A program made the translations under genes and the position numbers. Shown piece by piece: positions 45,171 to 54,841 of a stretch of 64,000 bases of DNA. The stretch lies in NCBI GenBank assembly GCA_013538715.1, contig JACAFH010000001.1, positions 1-64,000 on the forward strand, in the 5' to 3' direction. The DNA is from Candidatus Nitrosothermus koennekei. GTDB taxonomy: Archaea > Thermoproteota > Nitrososphaeria > Nitrososphaerales > Nitrosocaldaceae. The notes beneath the pieces are model-generated. The model had not been told where the DNA came from, made no database searches, and was given only the letters and a program-made list of their open reading frames with translations. How positions within the stretch are numbered: the stretch's first letter is position 1; the number at the start of each line of letters is the position of its first letter.

Positions 45171-45486
45171 GGCAAATAACATGCCAAACATGTTTATGAA
45201 CTTTTTTATAAGCCTATATACTTTTAAATAATATCTACGACTAAAATGTTATGTTTATTAGTATAGATAAATTGATATGACTCATGTAATATAAATTCTC
45301 TTGGATTCTAATACGAATTTATGACTCATAACAATGTTTATTTGTATACAAACATGGAATATATAATGATAATCATATATCTTCAATTATTGTATATATT
45401 TGATCTCTAGATACGATATTAATCATCTAAAGATATATAATATTACTAACGAATGAAATTTATTTCCTTACTTACTAATACTCTTT
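45171..45486. promoter_or_regulatory. Regulatory spacer between divergent zinc-ribbon and pterin dehydratase genes
   Basis: About 315 bp with no gene. It holds two copies of atgactcat (45277-45285 and 45321-45329, 44 bp apart) and the palindrome tttgtatacaaa at 45341-45352, whose core TTGTATACAA equals the putative operator before the lrp gene. These may be regulator sites; the target gene is unclear. Confidence 0.3.
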
Positions 45487-45780
45487 ATGAAATATAATAA
45501 ATTGTCAGAAGAAGAGATAAAGAGAGAAATGAATTCTTTAAAGGGTTGGAGTTTATCTAATGGCAAGCTCTGTAAAGAGTTTATATTTAAGGATTTTAAT
45601 GAAGCATTTGGATTTATGAGTAAGGTAGCATTAGAAGCAGAGAAGATGAATCATCATCCCGAATGGTTTAATGTTTACAATAAGGTAAGAGTTGAGTTAG
45701 TAACACATGACATAAATGGGATAAGTAATTATGATGTAACTTTAGCAAGGAAGATAGATGAAAGGTATGAGTCTAAATGA
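45487..45780 (+). CDS. Pterin-4-alpha-carbinolamine dehydratase
   Basis: A 97-residue protein of the PCD/DCoH family. The active-site segment [13 protein letters not shown] gives the family pattern H-H-P-x5-Y/W. The enzyme dehydrates 4a-hydroxy-tetrahydropterins. In archaea its physiological substrate is uncertain, possibly a molybdopterin or methanopterin intermediate. The stop lies inside the following SDR gene (23 bp overlap). Confidence 0.9.
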   Translation: MKYNKLSEEEIKREMNSLKGWSLSNGKLCKEFIFKDFNEAFGFMSKVALEAEKMNHHPEWFNVYNKVRVELVTHDINGISNYDVTLARKIDERYESK

Positions 45781-46531
45781 GAGAGTTGCCATAATAACTG
45801 GTGCTAATAGTGATCTAGGCATAAAGACTGCATTAGAATTCGCTAATGCAAAAATAAGAGGGTTAGTCTTATGTTATCATAAAGATAATGAGACTATAAA
45901 GAGTATAATTACTAAACTTGAAGAGTGTAATGTAGAAGTTATGGTAGAGCAGGTTGATGTAAGTAATATTGAGAGCGTATGTTCTCTCTACAACTCTATA
46001 CTTAATAGATTTGAAAAGATTGATATATTGGTAGCATATGCTGGCTATCCTGCTGAAAAGGATCTATGGTTTAGAGATCCGCTAGAGTTAGATGACGATA
46101 TGCTAGATAAACCATGGAATGTAGATCTAAAAGGTTCATATAATTGCATTAGGGTATTTGCAAATAATATGAAAAGACATGGATATGGTAAGATTATATT
46201 AACATCATCAACACCTGCAATATATGGAGAGCATATAGGCTTACCATTTACATTAGCCAAGGCAGCTATCATATCTTTAACAAAATCTTTAGCAAAAGTA
46301 CTTGCACCAGAAATATGCATAAATGCATTAGCATTAGGTAGTATAGAGACTAGATCTAATCTAAAGAATTACACTCCTCATGATATAGAGATGCTTACTT
46401 CTAATATACCGTTAAGAAGGTTTGGAAAAGCAGAAGAAGTTGCAAGAGTAGCAAGGTTTCTAGCATCAGATGATTCTAATTATATAACTGGTCAGACTAT
46501 AGTTATAGATGGAGGAGAGGTTAGACATTAG
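45758..46531 (+). CDS. Short-chain dehydrogenase with altered catalytic Tyr
   Basis: A 257-residue SDR. The Rossmann loop [13 protein letters not shown] and the LVAYAGYP strand, then [11 protein letters not shown] with catalytic Ser and [12 protein letters not shown] at the C-terminus are typical of FabG-like SDRs. The YxxxK active site reads LPFTLAKAA: Phe occupies the position of the catalytic Tyr. Start could be 45758 or the ATG at 45767. It overlaps the pterin dehydratase gene by 23 bp, so it may act in the same pathway, possibly as a pteridine reductase-like protein (inference). Confidence 0.8.
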   Translation: MKGMSLNERVAIITGANSDLGIKTALEFANAKIRGLVLCYHKDNETIKSIITKLEECNVEVMVEQVDVSNIESVCSLYNSILNRFEKIDILVAYAGYPAEKDLWFRDPLELDDDMLDKPWNVDLKGSYNCIRVFANNMKRHGYGKIILTSSTPAIYGEHIGLPFTLAKAAIISLTKSLAKVLAPEICINALALGSIETRSNLKNYTPHDIEMLTSNIPLRRFGKAEEVARVARFLASDDSNYITGQTIVIDGGEVRH

Positions 46532-46968
46532 ATCTTTATTATAGTAGGTTGCCATGGTGTTAGATGTGGTTGAGGTAGCTCTATCCTAAAGTATCTCATT
46601 ATCTCAACTATCCATCCATGTTGTGAGAATGATTTATAATATATATGGAGAGAGTTATATACATCTCTATACTGATCAAACAGATCATAAATTGTATTTA
46701 CTCTCTTACTATCTATTCCTATATAACCTTCCATGAATCCATCTTTATGAATAATTACATTCATTATCCATTCTTTAATATTCTTCCTTAACCTGTAATC
46801 TTCGTCATATGATATTAACACAAAACCTTTAGTGATCATATGATTATATACACTCTTTATATTAGGTGTATGTAGATAAAATGTTACATCGTATATACTC
46901 TCCAACTCTATGATCTCATTATTAGCAAGTTTAAATATCCGTGGTAAATTTATCTTATAATTTTTCAT
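46528..46968 (-). CDS. Hypothetical protein in the purA operon
   Basis: A 146-residue soluble protein with mixed helices and strands, aromatic-rich near the C-terminus (several Tyr, Trp and Phe) and many charged residues. No family recognised. Its ATG lies 14 bp inside the end of purA, so it is translated from the same mRNA; it may be a conserved archaeal accessory protein. Confidence 0.6.
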   Translation of the reverse strand: MKNYKINLPRIFKLANNEIIELESIYDVTFYLHTPNIKSVYNHMITKGFVLISYDEDYRLRKNIKEWIMNVIIHKDGFMEGYIGIDSKRVNTIYDLFDQYRDVYNSLHIYYKSFSQHGWIVEIMRYFRIELPQPHLTPWQPTIIKI

Positions 46969-47965
46969 TCCTCCTATCTATAATATCAAATACATCTTCT
47001 CCAGTTCCTATCAATGTAACATTAACATTCAATCTATCTTCTATCTCTTCTATAAACTTCTTTGCTCTGTCTGATAGTCGTGAATACTCTCTAACCTTTT
47101 TAGATTCTGGGAATAGTATATCAAGTTTGGTTAATGCTATCTCAGTAGCAGAATTTAGTCTAATTGCTCTCTTTGCTAGATCGAAATCGAATGGTGCTGC
47201 TCTCCTTACTCTTTGTGTAACTGTAGCTATCTCTAACCATCCCCTCTTCTCTGCCTCTTCTCTACTTAACTCTCCTCTTAGCTCCCCTTCTCCCACTCTA
47301 GTTACATAAGATTTGAATACTATCATAATATTATCAACGCGTTTAGGTCCTATACCTATATCAGAGCATATAGCTGATGCAGTAACGTCCTTTGATGTGA
47401 CGTATGGATATGTGCCATGGTATAATGAGAGGAATGTTCCTTGTGTTCCTTCAATTAATAGCTTCCCATTTCTGTCTAGAAGAGTGTTAACCTCGTCACT
47501 AACATCCTTTAGATAATTTGATAGCTCTTTAACATCTTTTGCTAGAGATAATATCCTTAAGGCTCTATCAGCATTAGCTGGTCCAGAACCCGATGCTGTA
47601 GTTCCTATTCTCTCCTTTAGGTCCTTTGCTCTATCCCTCTCTTTATGGGCATCTGTTATTATTCCACAATTTTTATCTACAAAGATCCTGTCTTTTAAAG
47701 AGAATCTTTCTATCTCATCAAACAATACTTTAGGATCTATTACCACTCCAGCACCTATCATCAATGTAGTATCTTTATTTAACAAAGCACTAGGGACCAT
47801 TCTTACTTTATATATATTGTTGTTGATTACAAATGTATGTCCTGCATTTGGACCTACACCACCTCTTACTGCTATATCGACTTTATCATGTAAAGATAGA
47901 TATGCTATTATCTTACCTTTTCCTTCATCGCCAAAGAAACCTCCTACTATAACATCACATGGCAT
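46955..47965 (-). CDS. purA: Adenylosuccinate synthetase (short archaeal form)
   Basis: Joins IMP and aspartate with GTP to adenylosuccinate, the first step to AMP. The 336-residue protein has VGGFFGDEGKGKI at the P-loop, GGVGPNAGHT, and GTTASGSGPANADRAL in the central part, then FKSYVTRVGEGEL. It is about 100 residues shorter than bacterial PurA, as is usual in archaea. It is followed by a hypothetical gene overlapping by 14 bp. Confidence 0.93.
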   Translation of the reverse strand: MPCDVIVGGFFGDEGKGKIIAYLSLHDKVDIAVRGGVGPNAGHTFVINNNIYKVRMVPSALLNKDTTLMIGAGVVIDPKVLFDEIERFSLKDRIFVDKNCGIITDAHKERDRAKDLKERIGTTASGSGPANADRALRILSLAKDVKELSNYLKDVSDEVNTLLDRNGKLLIEGTQGTFLSLYHGTYPYVTSKDVTASAICSDIGIGPKRVDNIMIVFKSYVTRVGEGELRGELSREEAEKRGWLEIATVTQRVRRAAPFDFDLAKRAIRLNSATEIALTKLDILFPESKKVREYSRLSDRAKKFIEEIEDRLNVNVTLIGTGEDVFDIIDRRNEKL

Positions 47966-48034
47966 GAAATGAATTAAGATATCTCTTATTTAATTGATGC
48001 TAGGATTAAATTACTCTTTTTTGCTTGTTAAAGT

Positions 48035-48475
48035 ATGAGTAATTATACAGAGAATATAATAAAGATACTTGCATCGTTGCCAGAATTCCTACGCAAGCCT
48101 ATGATTAGAAGTAGAATTAACGATTTCTTTAATATGGACGATGAAGAGAAGTTTGCAATCATTAGTAATGTGTTATATACACTACCAGAGATAGAGTTTG
48201 ATATATTATCAAAACTTATCAAGACATGGGTTGAGGTTATTAATATACTTGATGAGAAGAAGAGATATGAGATATTTAACATCTATGCTTCTATACTTGA
48301 TAATAATCCATCCATCTTATCTCGACTCAATATAGAAGGTTTAAAGAAGGTATTTGAAGAGATGGATGAGAGTATGAAGGATAAGATAGGTTCATCTATA
48401 AGGACTGCTATTATTAGTAAGACAAACCTTCTTCAAAATCTCTCTAATGATGTTAAGAGTATGTTAAAAATTTAA
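48035..48475 (+). CDS. All-helical hypothetical protein
   Basis: A 146-residue soluble protein made of amphipathic helices (IIKILASLPEFLRKPMI, EEKFAIISNVLYTLPEIEFDIL and EDEKKRYEIFNIYASIL-like segments). I do not recognise a family. It has no signal or membrane segment. It is divergent from purA and converges with a zinc-ribbon gene, overlapping it by 4 bp. Confidence 0.6.
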   Translation: MSNYTENIIKILASLPEFLRKPMIRSRINDFFNMDDEEKFAIISNVLYTLPEIEFDILSKLIKTWVEVINILDEKKRYEIFNIYASILDNNPSILSRLNIEGLKKVFEEMDESMKDKIGSSIRTAIISKTNLLQNLSNDVKSMLKI

Positions 48476-48726
48476 CTCTTGTCTGGAACTCTCTCCTCTT
48501 CTTTGCTAAGATCTCTCACATCCTCTGCCTTCTCTAGACCAAAGTATACTCTCTCGTACTTCTTTAGTAATGCTCTATGCTCTTTTATTGACATATCCAA
48601 TCTAAGATCATTTATAACCATGATGCTATACTTCTTCCATTCATCCCAACAATTATTACATACACTATACTCTTTAGCCTTGGGCTCTGCATGATCAAAC
48701 TCCCCATTACATCTTTTACATATCAT
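48472..48726 (-). CDS. Zinc ribbon fused to YggX-like Fe(II)-trafficking domain
   Basis: An 84-residue protein. The N-terminus has Cys3-x2-Cys6 and Cys23-x2-Cys26, a zinc ribbon. From residue 27, WDEWKKYSIMVINDLRLDMSIKEHRALL follows the pattern W-x-E-W-x-K-x4-M-x-I-N-x2-R-L-x-M-x4-E-H-R-x-L-L of the bacterial Fe(II)-trafficking protein YggX. The resemblance is by eye. If real, it may protect iron-sulfur proteins or deliver iron near the Suf system encoded at 36.6 kb (inference). Confidence 0.6.
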   Translation of the reverse strand: MICKRCNGEFDHAEPKAKEYSVCNNCWDEWKKYSIMVINDLRLDMSIKEHRALLKKYERVYFGLEKAEDVRDLSKEEERVPDKS

Positions 48727-48807
48727 GCTAGTAAGAACTATAGTAGTATTATTATATCTTATGGAAGGATTTTATATTAATTCAATACTTCATATTGAAA
48801 GCGAATT

Positions 48808-49128
48808 TTATAATTCTACATATATGAAGTCATCCCTAATTTCAATCTTATAAACATTTAATTTAACATCTCTTAGAAAATCTAACAATTCACCTGTCCT
48901 AACATTATAGTGCCAAAAATGCCATGGGCATTCAATTATATCACCTATCAACTTTCCTTCTGCTAATGGACCATCCTGATGCCTACACAATGCTTCAGTA
49001 GCGTAATATCTTCCATTAACATTGAATATTGCTATCCTTACTCCATTAGCATTAAACTCTTTACCCTTTCCTATAGGTATTTCATCTTTATTAGCAACCT
49101 TTACTAACATCAATAACCTTTTTATCAT
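48808..49128 (-). CDS. Rieske ferredoxin
   Basis: A small soluble [2Fe-2S] ferredoxin of up to 106 residues. The cluster site is CRHQDGPL with the first Cys-x-His pair and CPWHFWHYN with the Cys-x2-His pair, separated by the usual 16-17 residues. The true start may be the later ATG at residue 7 (MLVKVANKDEI). It resembles the ferredoxin components of dioxygenases; the partner enzyme is not in the window. Confidence 0.88.
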   Translation of the reverse strand: MIKRLLMLVKVANKDEIPIGKGKEFNANGVRIAIFNVNGRYYATEALCRHQDGPLAEGKLIGDIIECPWHFWHYNVRTGELLDFLRDVKLNVYKIEIRDDFIYVEL

Positions 49129-49148
49129 CCATATATTATATTCTTTCT

Positions 49149-50378
49149 ATGAGTAAGATTAAAGATCCTACCCTAAAAGAGAAGGGAAGGTTATCATATG
49201 AATGGGCTAGTTCTAATATGAGTATATTAACGACTACAGTTAAAAAGTTAGAGGATGAGAAACCACTAAAGGGTATAAGATTAGCATTGTGCTTACATGT
49301 GACTAAAGAGAGTAGTGTATTAGCAATGAGTGCAGCAAAGCTCGGCGCAGAGGTTAGTATGGCTGCAGCAAATCCATTATCTACACAAGATGATATCGCA
49401 GCATTTCTAGATTCAGAAGGAATAGATATCTATGCATGGAGAGGTGAGAGTAACGATGAGTATAATGAGTGTATAAGGAATATACTAAGAAACAAACCTC
49501 ATATAATAACAGACGATGGTTCAGATACTCATACGATGCTTCATAACGATGAAGAGTTCAAACATCTAAATCCTAAAGGTGGAACAGAAGAGACTACAAC
49601 TGGTATAACTAGGCTAAAGGCTTTAGAGAGCGAAGGTATATTGAGGTATCCAGTTATTGCAGTTAACAATGCTTATACTAAACATATGTTTGATAACAGA
49701 TATGGTACTGGTCAAAGTACAATTGATGGATTGCTAAGGGCTGCAAGTCTGTTGATTGCTGGGAAGGTATGTGTAGTTTGTGGTTATGGATGGGTTGGGA
49801 AAGGTATTGCGGCAAGAGCAAGAGGTTTAGGAGCAAATGTTATAGTGACTGAGGTAGATCCTATTAAGGCATTAGAGGCTTATATGGATGGATTTAGAGT
49901 AATGTCTATGAGCGATGCATCTAAAAAAGGGGATATATTCATAACAGCAACTGGACAGACAAATGTTATAAGGAAAGAACATATAGATAATATGAAGGAT
50001 AAAGCAATATTACTAAACGCTGGCCATTTCGATGTAGAGATCGATGTAAAGTATCTCGAAGAGCATAAAAAGAGGGAAGTTAGGACAAACCTTGATGAGT
50101 ATATAGTAGATGGTAAGAGAGTATATTTGATAGGAAGAGGTAGAATAGCAAATCTAGTTGCTGCTGAGGGTCATCCTCCAGAGGTAATGGCATTATCATT
50201 CTCAAATCAATTATTATCAATGGTTTATTTAGCAAAACACGATCTAGAGAAGAGAGTATATGACGTGCCAGAAGAGATAGATAGAGAGATAGCAGTAAAC
50301 GCACTAGAAGCAATGGGCATAATGATAGACAAACCTACTAAAGAACAGATAAAATATGCAAAGAGCTGGAGAATATAG
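49149..50378 (+). CDS. S-adenosylhomocysteine hydrolase
   Basis: Splits S-adenosylhomocysteine into adenosine and homocysteine, keeping the methyl cycle running. The 409-residue protein has GTEETTTGITRLKALE, the NAD-binding VCVVCGYGWVGKGIAARARGLGA and VTEVDPIKALEA and the C-terminal VAAEGHPPEVMALSFSNQ motif. MetRS follows after 2 bp, so homocysteine and methionine genes are cotranscribed. Length is normal for archaeal SAHase. Confidence 0.95.
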   Translation: MSKIKDPTLKEKGRLSYEWASSNMSILTTTVKKLEDEKPLKGIRLALCLHVTKESSVLAMSAAKLGAEVSMAAANPLSTQDDIAAFLDSEGIDIYAWRGESNDEYNECIRNILRNKPHIITDDGSDTHTMLHNDEEFKHLNPKGGTEETTTGITRLKALESEGILRYPVIAVNNAYTKHMFDNRYGTGQSTIDGLLRAASLLIAGKVCVVCGYGWVGKGIAARARGLGANVIVTEVDPIKALEAYMDGFRVMSMSDASKKGDIFITATGQTNVIRKEHIDNMKDKAILLNAGHFDVEIDVKYLEEHKKREVRTNLDEYIVDGKRVYLIGRGRIANLVAAEGHPPEVMALSFSNQLLSMVYLAKHDLEKRVYDVPEEIDREIAVNALEAMGIMIDKPTKEQIKYAKSWRI

Positions 50379-50380
50379 AG

Positions 50381-52006
50381 ATGAAGAGCATAATAGTTAC
50401 TAGTGCTTTGCCATATGCAAATGGTGAGATACATTTAGGACATATAGCATCTACCTACCTTCCAGCAGATATATTCGTGAGATATTGTAGGCTTAATAGT
50501 TATAATACTATATTCACTTGTGCTACAGACGATTTCGGTACTCCTATACTAATCAAGGCTGAGAAGGAGCATAAATCTCCAAAGGATTATGTGGCGCATT
50601 GGTATAATCAAGATAAAGAAGATTTTGAGAGATTAGGTATATCATTTGATATATTTGATCAAACTAGTTCTAAAGAGAATATAGAATTTGTAAGATATGT
50701 ATTTAATAGATTATATAATAATAATTATATTTATGAGAAGGATGTAATACAATTCTATTGTGAGTATGATAAGAAATTTCTTCCAGATAGATATGTTATA
50801 GGAACTTGTCCATATTGTGGTGCCAATGATCAATACTCTGATATATGTGAACAATGCTCACGTATTCCAGAGCAGATACTTGATCCTAAATGTGCTATTT
50901 GCGGCAATACTCCAGTCAATAGAGTTAGTAAACATTACTTCTTTAAATTGTCAGCATTCTCATCTAGACTTAAAGAATGGTTAAACACTAACAAAAATCT
51001 GCAAAGTGATATAAAGAACTATGTTCTCAGATGGATAGAGGATGGTTTAAAGGATTGGGATATAACAAGGGATATCAGTTGGGGTGTTCCTATACCATTA
51101 AATGAAGAGCAGGTATTATATGGGTGGTTTGATAACCATCTCTGTTATATATCTGCAACATTAAAATATCTTAATAATAAGGTAGATGATCCCAAACTCT
51201 TCTGGAATAACTCTATCATATACCATTTCATAGGTAAAGATATAATATATCATCACTATCTCTTCTTGCCAGCAATTAGAATGGGTATAGAGGAGGAGTA
51301 TAAATTACCAGACTTTATACCTACTCGAGGACATTTGATGTTAGCCAAGCAGAAGATCTCAAAAAGCAGAAATTGGTATATTAGCTTAAAAGATTTTCTT
51401 GATGTATATCCACCAGATTATCTTAGATTCTATATAGCAAGTATAGTATCATATAGTCAAGAAGATCTTAATTTTGATTGGGATGAATTTGCAAGTAAGA
51501 TAAATAATGAACTTATAGCAAACATAGGAAACTTCATAAATAGAGCGTTAACATTTGCAAGTAAGAAGTTTAATGGTATCGTGCCAGAGTATACAGATCT
51601 AGATTCTTTAGATAGAGCAATTATAGATGAGATAAACAAGATAGGAGATGAAGTGGGCTCATTAATATTTAGCAACGAGATAGATAAAGGTTTAAGACGT
51701 ATATTATCATTCTCTAACACACTTAACCAATACTTTCAAGCTAAAGAACCATGGAGTGATCAGCTCAAGGCTAAAAACTGCATCTATATATCCATAAATG
51801 CTGTTAGAAGTTTAGCAGTTTTATTAAGTCCATATATCCCTTTCTCCTCATCTAATATCTGTAAACAATTGAATATAGATGAGATAGATAGATGGAATCC
51901 ATCTGAATTATTGATAAGACCAAATCACAAACTTGGAGTTATAAAGCCATTATTCAAGAAGATAGAGAATGATGAGATAGAAAAGCAGAAGAAGAGACTA
52001 GGTTAA
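50381..52006 (+). CDS. metG: Methionyl-tRNA synthetase
   Basis: Charges tRNA-Met. The 541-residue class I enzyme shows the HIGH region ALPYANGEIHLGHIAST, the zinc knuckles CPYCG, CEQC and CAICG in residues about 140-185, the KMSKS loop as KISKSR near 325 and a helical anticodon-binding domain. It lacks the C-terminal dimerisation domain of some bacterial MetRS. It is transcribed with the SAHase gene (2 bp gap). Its TAA overlaps the stop of the convergent small zinc-finger gene. Confidence 0.95.
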   Translation: MKSIIVTSALPYANGEIHLGHIASTYLPADIFVRYCRLNSYNTIFTCATDDFGTPILIKAEKEHKSPKDYVAHWYNQDKEDFERLGISFDIFDQTSSKENIEFVRYVFNRLYNNNYIYEKDVIQFYCEYDKKFLPDRYVIGTCPYCGANDQYSDICEQCSRIPEQILDPKCAICGNTPVNRVSKHYFFKLSAFSSRLKEWLNTNKNLQSDIKNYVLRWIEDGLKDWDITRDISWGVPIPLNEEQVLYGWFDNHLCYISATLKYLNNKVDDPKLFWNNSIIYHFIGKDIIYHHYLFLPAIRMGIEEEYKLPDFIPTRGHLMLAKQKISKSRNWYISLKDFLDVYPPDYLRFYIASIVSYSQEDLNFDWDEFASKINNELIANIGNFINRALTFASKKFNGIVPEYTDLDSLDRAIIDEINKIGDEVGSLIFSNEIDKGLRRILSFSNTLNQYFQAKEPWSDQLKAKNCIYISINAVRSLAVLLSPYIPFSSSNICKQLNIDEIDRWNPSELLIRPNHKLGVIKPLFKKIENDEIEKQKKRLG

Positions 52007-52149
52007 GGTTCTATTCCTACTCTTTTATCTTCGTATATCTTCTCATCAAATATATGTAATAGTCTTTCTATACTCTCTTTATGCTCTCTACTCTCTACAT
52101 GCTCTTTTGGATCATTTACTTCCTTCTTACAAGCATTGCAATATTCCAT
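52003..52149 (-). CDS. Short C2H2-like zinc-finger protein (48 aa)
   Basis: ATG at 52147-52149 and TAA at 52003-52005 give 48 residues. Cys4-x2-Cys7, then His17 and His23 make a compact C2H2-like finger, followed by a charged helix. Small single-finger proteins of this type are common in archaea. Its stop codon overlaps the metG stop. The size is below usual ORF cut-offs but the Cys/His spacing is convincing. Confidence 0.65.
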   Translation of the reverse strand: MEYCNACKKEVNDPKEHVESREHKESIERLLHIFDEKIYEDKRVGIEP

Positions 52150-52881
52150 ATTAAGATTAAATAATATTAATTAATAAATAATAATGTTATGCATTTATAA
52201 TTTGTCAGACATGTTTTTAGTATAGATTCAATCTTGTTTACAATGCTCTATTGCTCATCCTTATTGGTATTGTATCTGCATTCATATCTTACAACGATTA
52301 GCTTAAATGCAGTTGATGTATTATCATATACAATACCTGCTAAATCTCTCCTGAGTAGTGTTTATCTTGTACTCTTTTGTTACTTTATAAAGCGATATTT
52401 ATCTTTAATGATTTGCTATACCATTATAGTTAATAATCTTAGTATGGTATACAAAGTTGATATGAGCATTAACTATATTCATTTATATTATCAAGAAACT
52501 CTTTGTCAATTCTGGTTTAGTCAATATCTTTACAAACTTTTATACATAATTAATGATGTGTATATTAAAGAGTTTAGTAATACTCAAGCAATAGATTGGT
52601 AGATAGTAGTAAATACTCTTGATGATTATAGATATGCAGATTAATGAAAAGAGATTAGATATGTTTGAAGAAGGAGTAAAGATATATGGTTAGTAATAGC
52701 TAAAGGTGAAGTTACTGAACTTAACTGTTTGTTATTAATCTATTATAACTATTAATGCTACATCCCATTTTAGTCATATTCAAACAGTATAGCATTCATG
52801 AATTTGTTAGCAAGGTCACACTCGTATCATGTTTTACACGATTTAACAAATACTCTATAGTTATGCATTCATTAATAATAA
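52150..52881. other. Intergenic region with likely decayed sequence
   Basis: About 730 bp. A plus-strand ORF of 122 codons (52234-52602) has odd, hydrophobic AT-driven composition and no conserved motif; further in-phase pieces continue after it with stops. I see no supported gene; it is probably decayed DNA from a lost gene or insertion. Confidence 0.4.
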
Positions 52882-52989
52882 TGGGCCCGAGGGGATTTGA
52901 ACCCCTGACCTACCGGTTTCTCCTTTATATTATGAGCCGGTCGCTCTGCCAGGCTAAGCATCCCGCTATCACATGATAGATACGGGCCC
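52882..52989 (-). tRNA. tRNA-Met(CAT) with two introns
   Basis: On the minus strand the 7 bp acceptor GGGCCCG/CGGGCCC, D-arm GCTT...GAGC, T-arm with GGGGTTCAAATCCCC and discriminator A are all present. The anticodon stem ACCGG/CCGGT encloses the loop CTCATAA with anticodon CAT. A canonical 13-nt intron (52918-52930) sits between positions 37 and 38. A second, 21-nt noncanonical intron (52960-52980) lies between positions 9 and 10, ahead of the D-arm; it contains a small hairpin ctatc...gatag. Removing both gives 74 nt. The anticodon stem suggests elongator Met, but a tRNA-Ile2 (CAT read as AUA) is possible. Confidence 0.85.
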
Positions 52990-53019
52990 TCGGGCTATAG
53001 ATTCTCTCTCTTTTACCGT

Positions 53020-53032
53020 TAATATATTTTAT
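53020..53032 (-). promoter_or_regulatory. TATA box for tRNA-Met
   Basis: An AATATATTTT element (53021-53030) lies about 35 bp upstream of the tRNA 5' end, on the minus strand, at the position expected for an archaeal tRNA promoter with a short leader. Confidence 0.4.
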
Positions 53033-53104
53033 GAAGTTTGTTTTATAATTCTATATAGTCTAAAGTGTTAACTCAGTTTAGATAATGCCTATTAGATTAT
53101 AATA

Positions 53105-54841
53105 TTAGCGCTTTTTAACTATTATAACTGCTGATAATATTCCAAACAATGTTAATATTAACAATATTAGATATCTTGATTCTAAGAGTCTATTTATGAT
53201 AGATGAATCCTTTATTGGATTGAGATAGATAGTAGTATCTCCTTTTATTGTAAAAGTAGAGTCTATCTTTTGAACATAATCTGTTATGTAATAATTATTA
53301 TCTATATTTTCTACACTTATTATAGTTGATTTATCATTCATTATCTTGATCAAATTGAGCTCTTTATCATATACAAGATCAATTGTATTGTTGGCATGAA
53401 TTATTATATCTTCCCTATTTATTCCTACTTTACCTTTATCAGCAGCTATAATCAAGTTGGATGAATTACTTATTCTTATTGGAAGATTCATTGTATTTGT
53501 ATATATTCTCTTATGACTATCATATACCTCTATAGAAGATTCTATAATTGAATAGGTTATATTCAGTATGTTATCATCTTTATGTTTAAGATCTGAATTA
53601 TATAAATGGATGGTGCATGGACATGTATATTGATTATCACTTGTTTCCATAGTAGAATTGTACAATTGCATAGAGAAATGTTTATCAATTATATTATTAT
53701 TTGTGATTATATTATTTGAATCTTTTATATAAAAGTCTATTTTACTATCATCTATTGTATTATTCTCTATAATTATATCATGTGTAGCATCCAATATATA
53801 TATTCCATATGATGAAGATTTTATAGTATTACCATTGATATAATTACTATAAGAGTTAGTACTCAATCTTATTCCATCTTTATTATCAACAATCTTATTA
53901 TCAACAATCGTATTATTATATGACGCAAATAACTTTATCCCATTATCATTATTTATAATAATATTACTCTTGATTAGTGAATTATACGTATCTCTATCTA
54001 ACATTATACCATGTCCCTTATTATTATAAACAGTATTATTTACTATTTGAATATTATAACAATCTCTTGAACATATTATACCATGCTTACCATTGTTATA
54101 AACTTCATTATTAGTTATTATTATATCTCTAGAAAATGTATGAGGATCTAATCCATATACGTAGTTATTATATACCATATTATTATCTATAATCATACCA
54201 TTTACATTATCTGTATATAATCCAAAATAATTATTTGTTATAGTAGAGTTTATGAGAATATGATTTGTCCCCCCATATATTGACAAACCATGACTTCTAG
54301 CAGAGTCATATCCTAGATATCCTATAAATGAATCTCTTATTTCTATCAAACCATTTATTACTAGTATATGTGGTCTACCTTCTCGCGGTGATTTTAGTAT
54401 AGAGTAATAATTTGTGTTTGTATCCCATGAAGTTACATTTATTCCTTCTATAATCAATTTACCCATGACTTCTATATGGTTCTGCTTCTTATTATCTATT
54501 ATCTTTAACCATTTCATATCATCTGAAGTCAATCTAACTGTTACATCACTAGCTATCGATAAAGTACCATTTAATACCCATACACCATCACTCTCTTCAT
54601 ATAAGAGAGTTCTATTATTTAATAGCACATCTAATTCTTTGATATTTAAATCTCCTCCACATACAAATATGAATTCATTATATACATTAGGTTTATAGAC
54701 GTTGACATACCTTTCATATTTAACACAATCATTATCGCTTATCTTATAATCATATCCTACTATTCCATGTGCATATGCATCTGATGATAGAAATGTAATA
54801 TACACAATGAATAATAATACATATATTATGAATATTTTCAT
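53105..54841 (-). CDS. Secreted right-handed beta-helix protein (NosD-like)
   Basis: A 578-residue extracellular protein: signal peptide at 1-27 (MKIFIIYVLLFIVYITFLSSDAYA), then a beta-helix of NosD/CASH-type repeats from about 110 to 410 built on NNTV..N..GI turns (for example HGIICSRDCYNIQIVNNTV), and a C-terminal membrane helix near the end (LILLILTLFGILSAVIIV). Start chosen at ATG 54841, which overlaps the stop of the upstream glycosyltransferase by 4 bp; an in-frame ATG at 54925 would add an unlikely 28 residues. Located at the end of a polysaccharide operon, it may be a carbohydrate epimerase or lyase (inference). Confidence 0.8.
   Translation of the reverse strand: MKIFIIYVLLFIVYITFLSSDAYAHGIVGYDYKISDNDCVKYERYVNVYKPNVYNEFIFVCGGDLNIKELDVLLNNRTLLYEESDGVWVLNGTLSIASDVTVRLTSDDMKWLKIIDNKKQNHIEVMGKLIIEGINVTSWDTNTNYYSILKSPREGRPHILVINGLIEIRDSFIGYLGYDSARSHGLSIYGGTNHILINSTITNNYFGLYTDNVNGMIIDNNMVYNNYVYGLDPHTFSRDIIITNNEVYNNGKHGIICSRDCYNIQIVNNTVYNNKGHGIMLDRDTYNSLIKSNIIINNDNGIKLFASYNNTIVDNKIVDNKDGIRLSTNSYSNYINGNTIKSSSYGIYILDATHDIIIENNTIDDSKIDFYIKDSNNIITNNNIIDKHFSMQLYNSTMETSDNQYTCPCTIHLYNSDLKHKDDNILNITYSIIESSIEVYDSHKRIYTNTMNLPIRISNSSNLIIAADKGKVGINREDIIIHANNTIDLVYDKELNLIKIMNDKSTIISVENIDNNYYITDYVQKIDSTFTIKGDTTIYLNPIKDSSIINRLLESRYLILLILTLFGILSAVIIVKKR

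Noticed and set aside
52234-52602. 122-codon ORF before tRNA-Met
   Set aside because: Composition is AT-driven, with no motif or start context; treated as decayed DNA.
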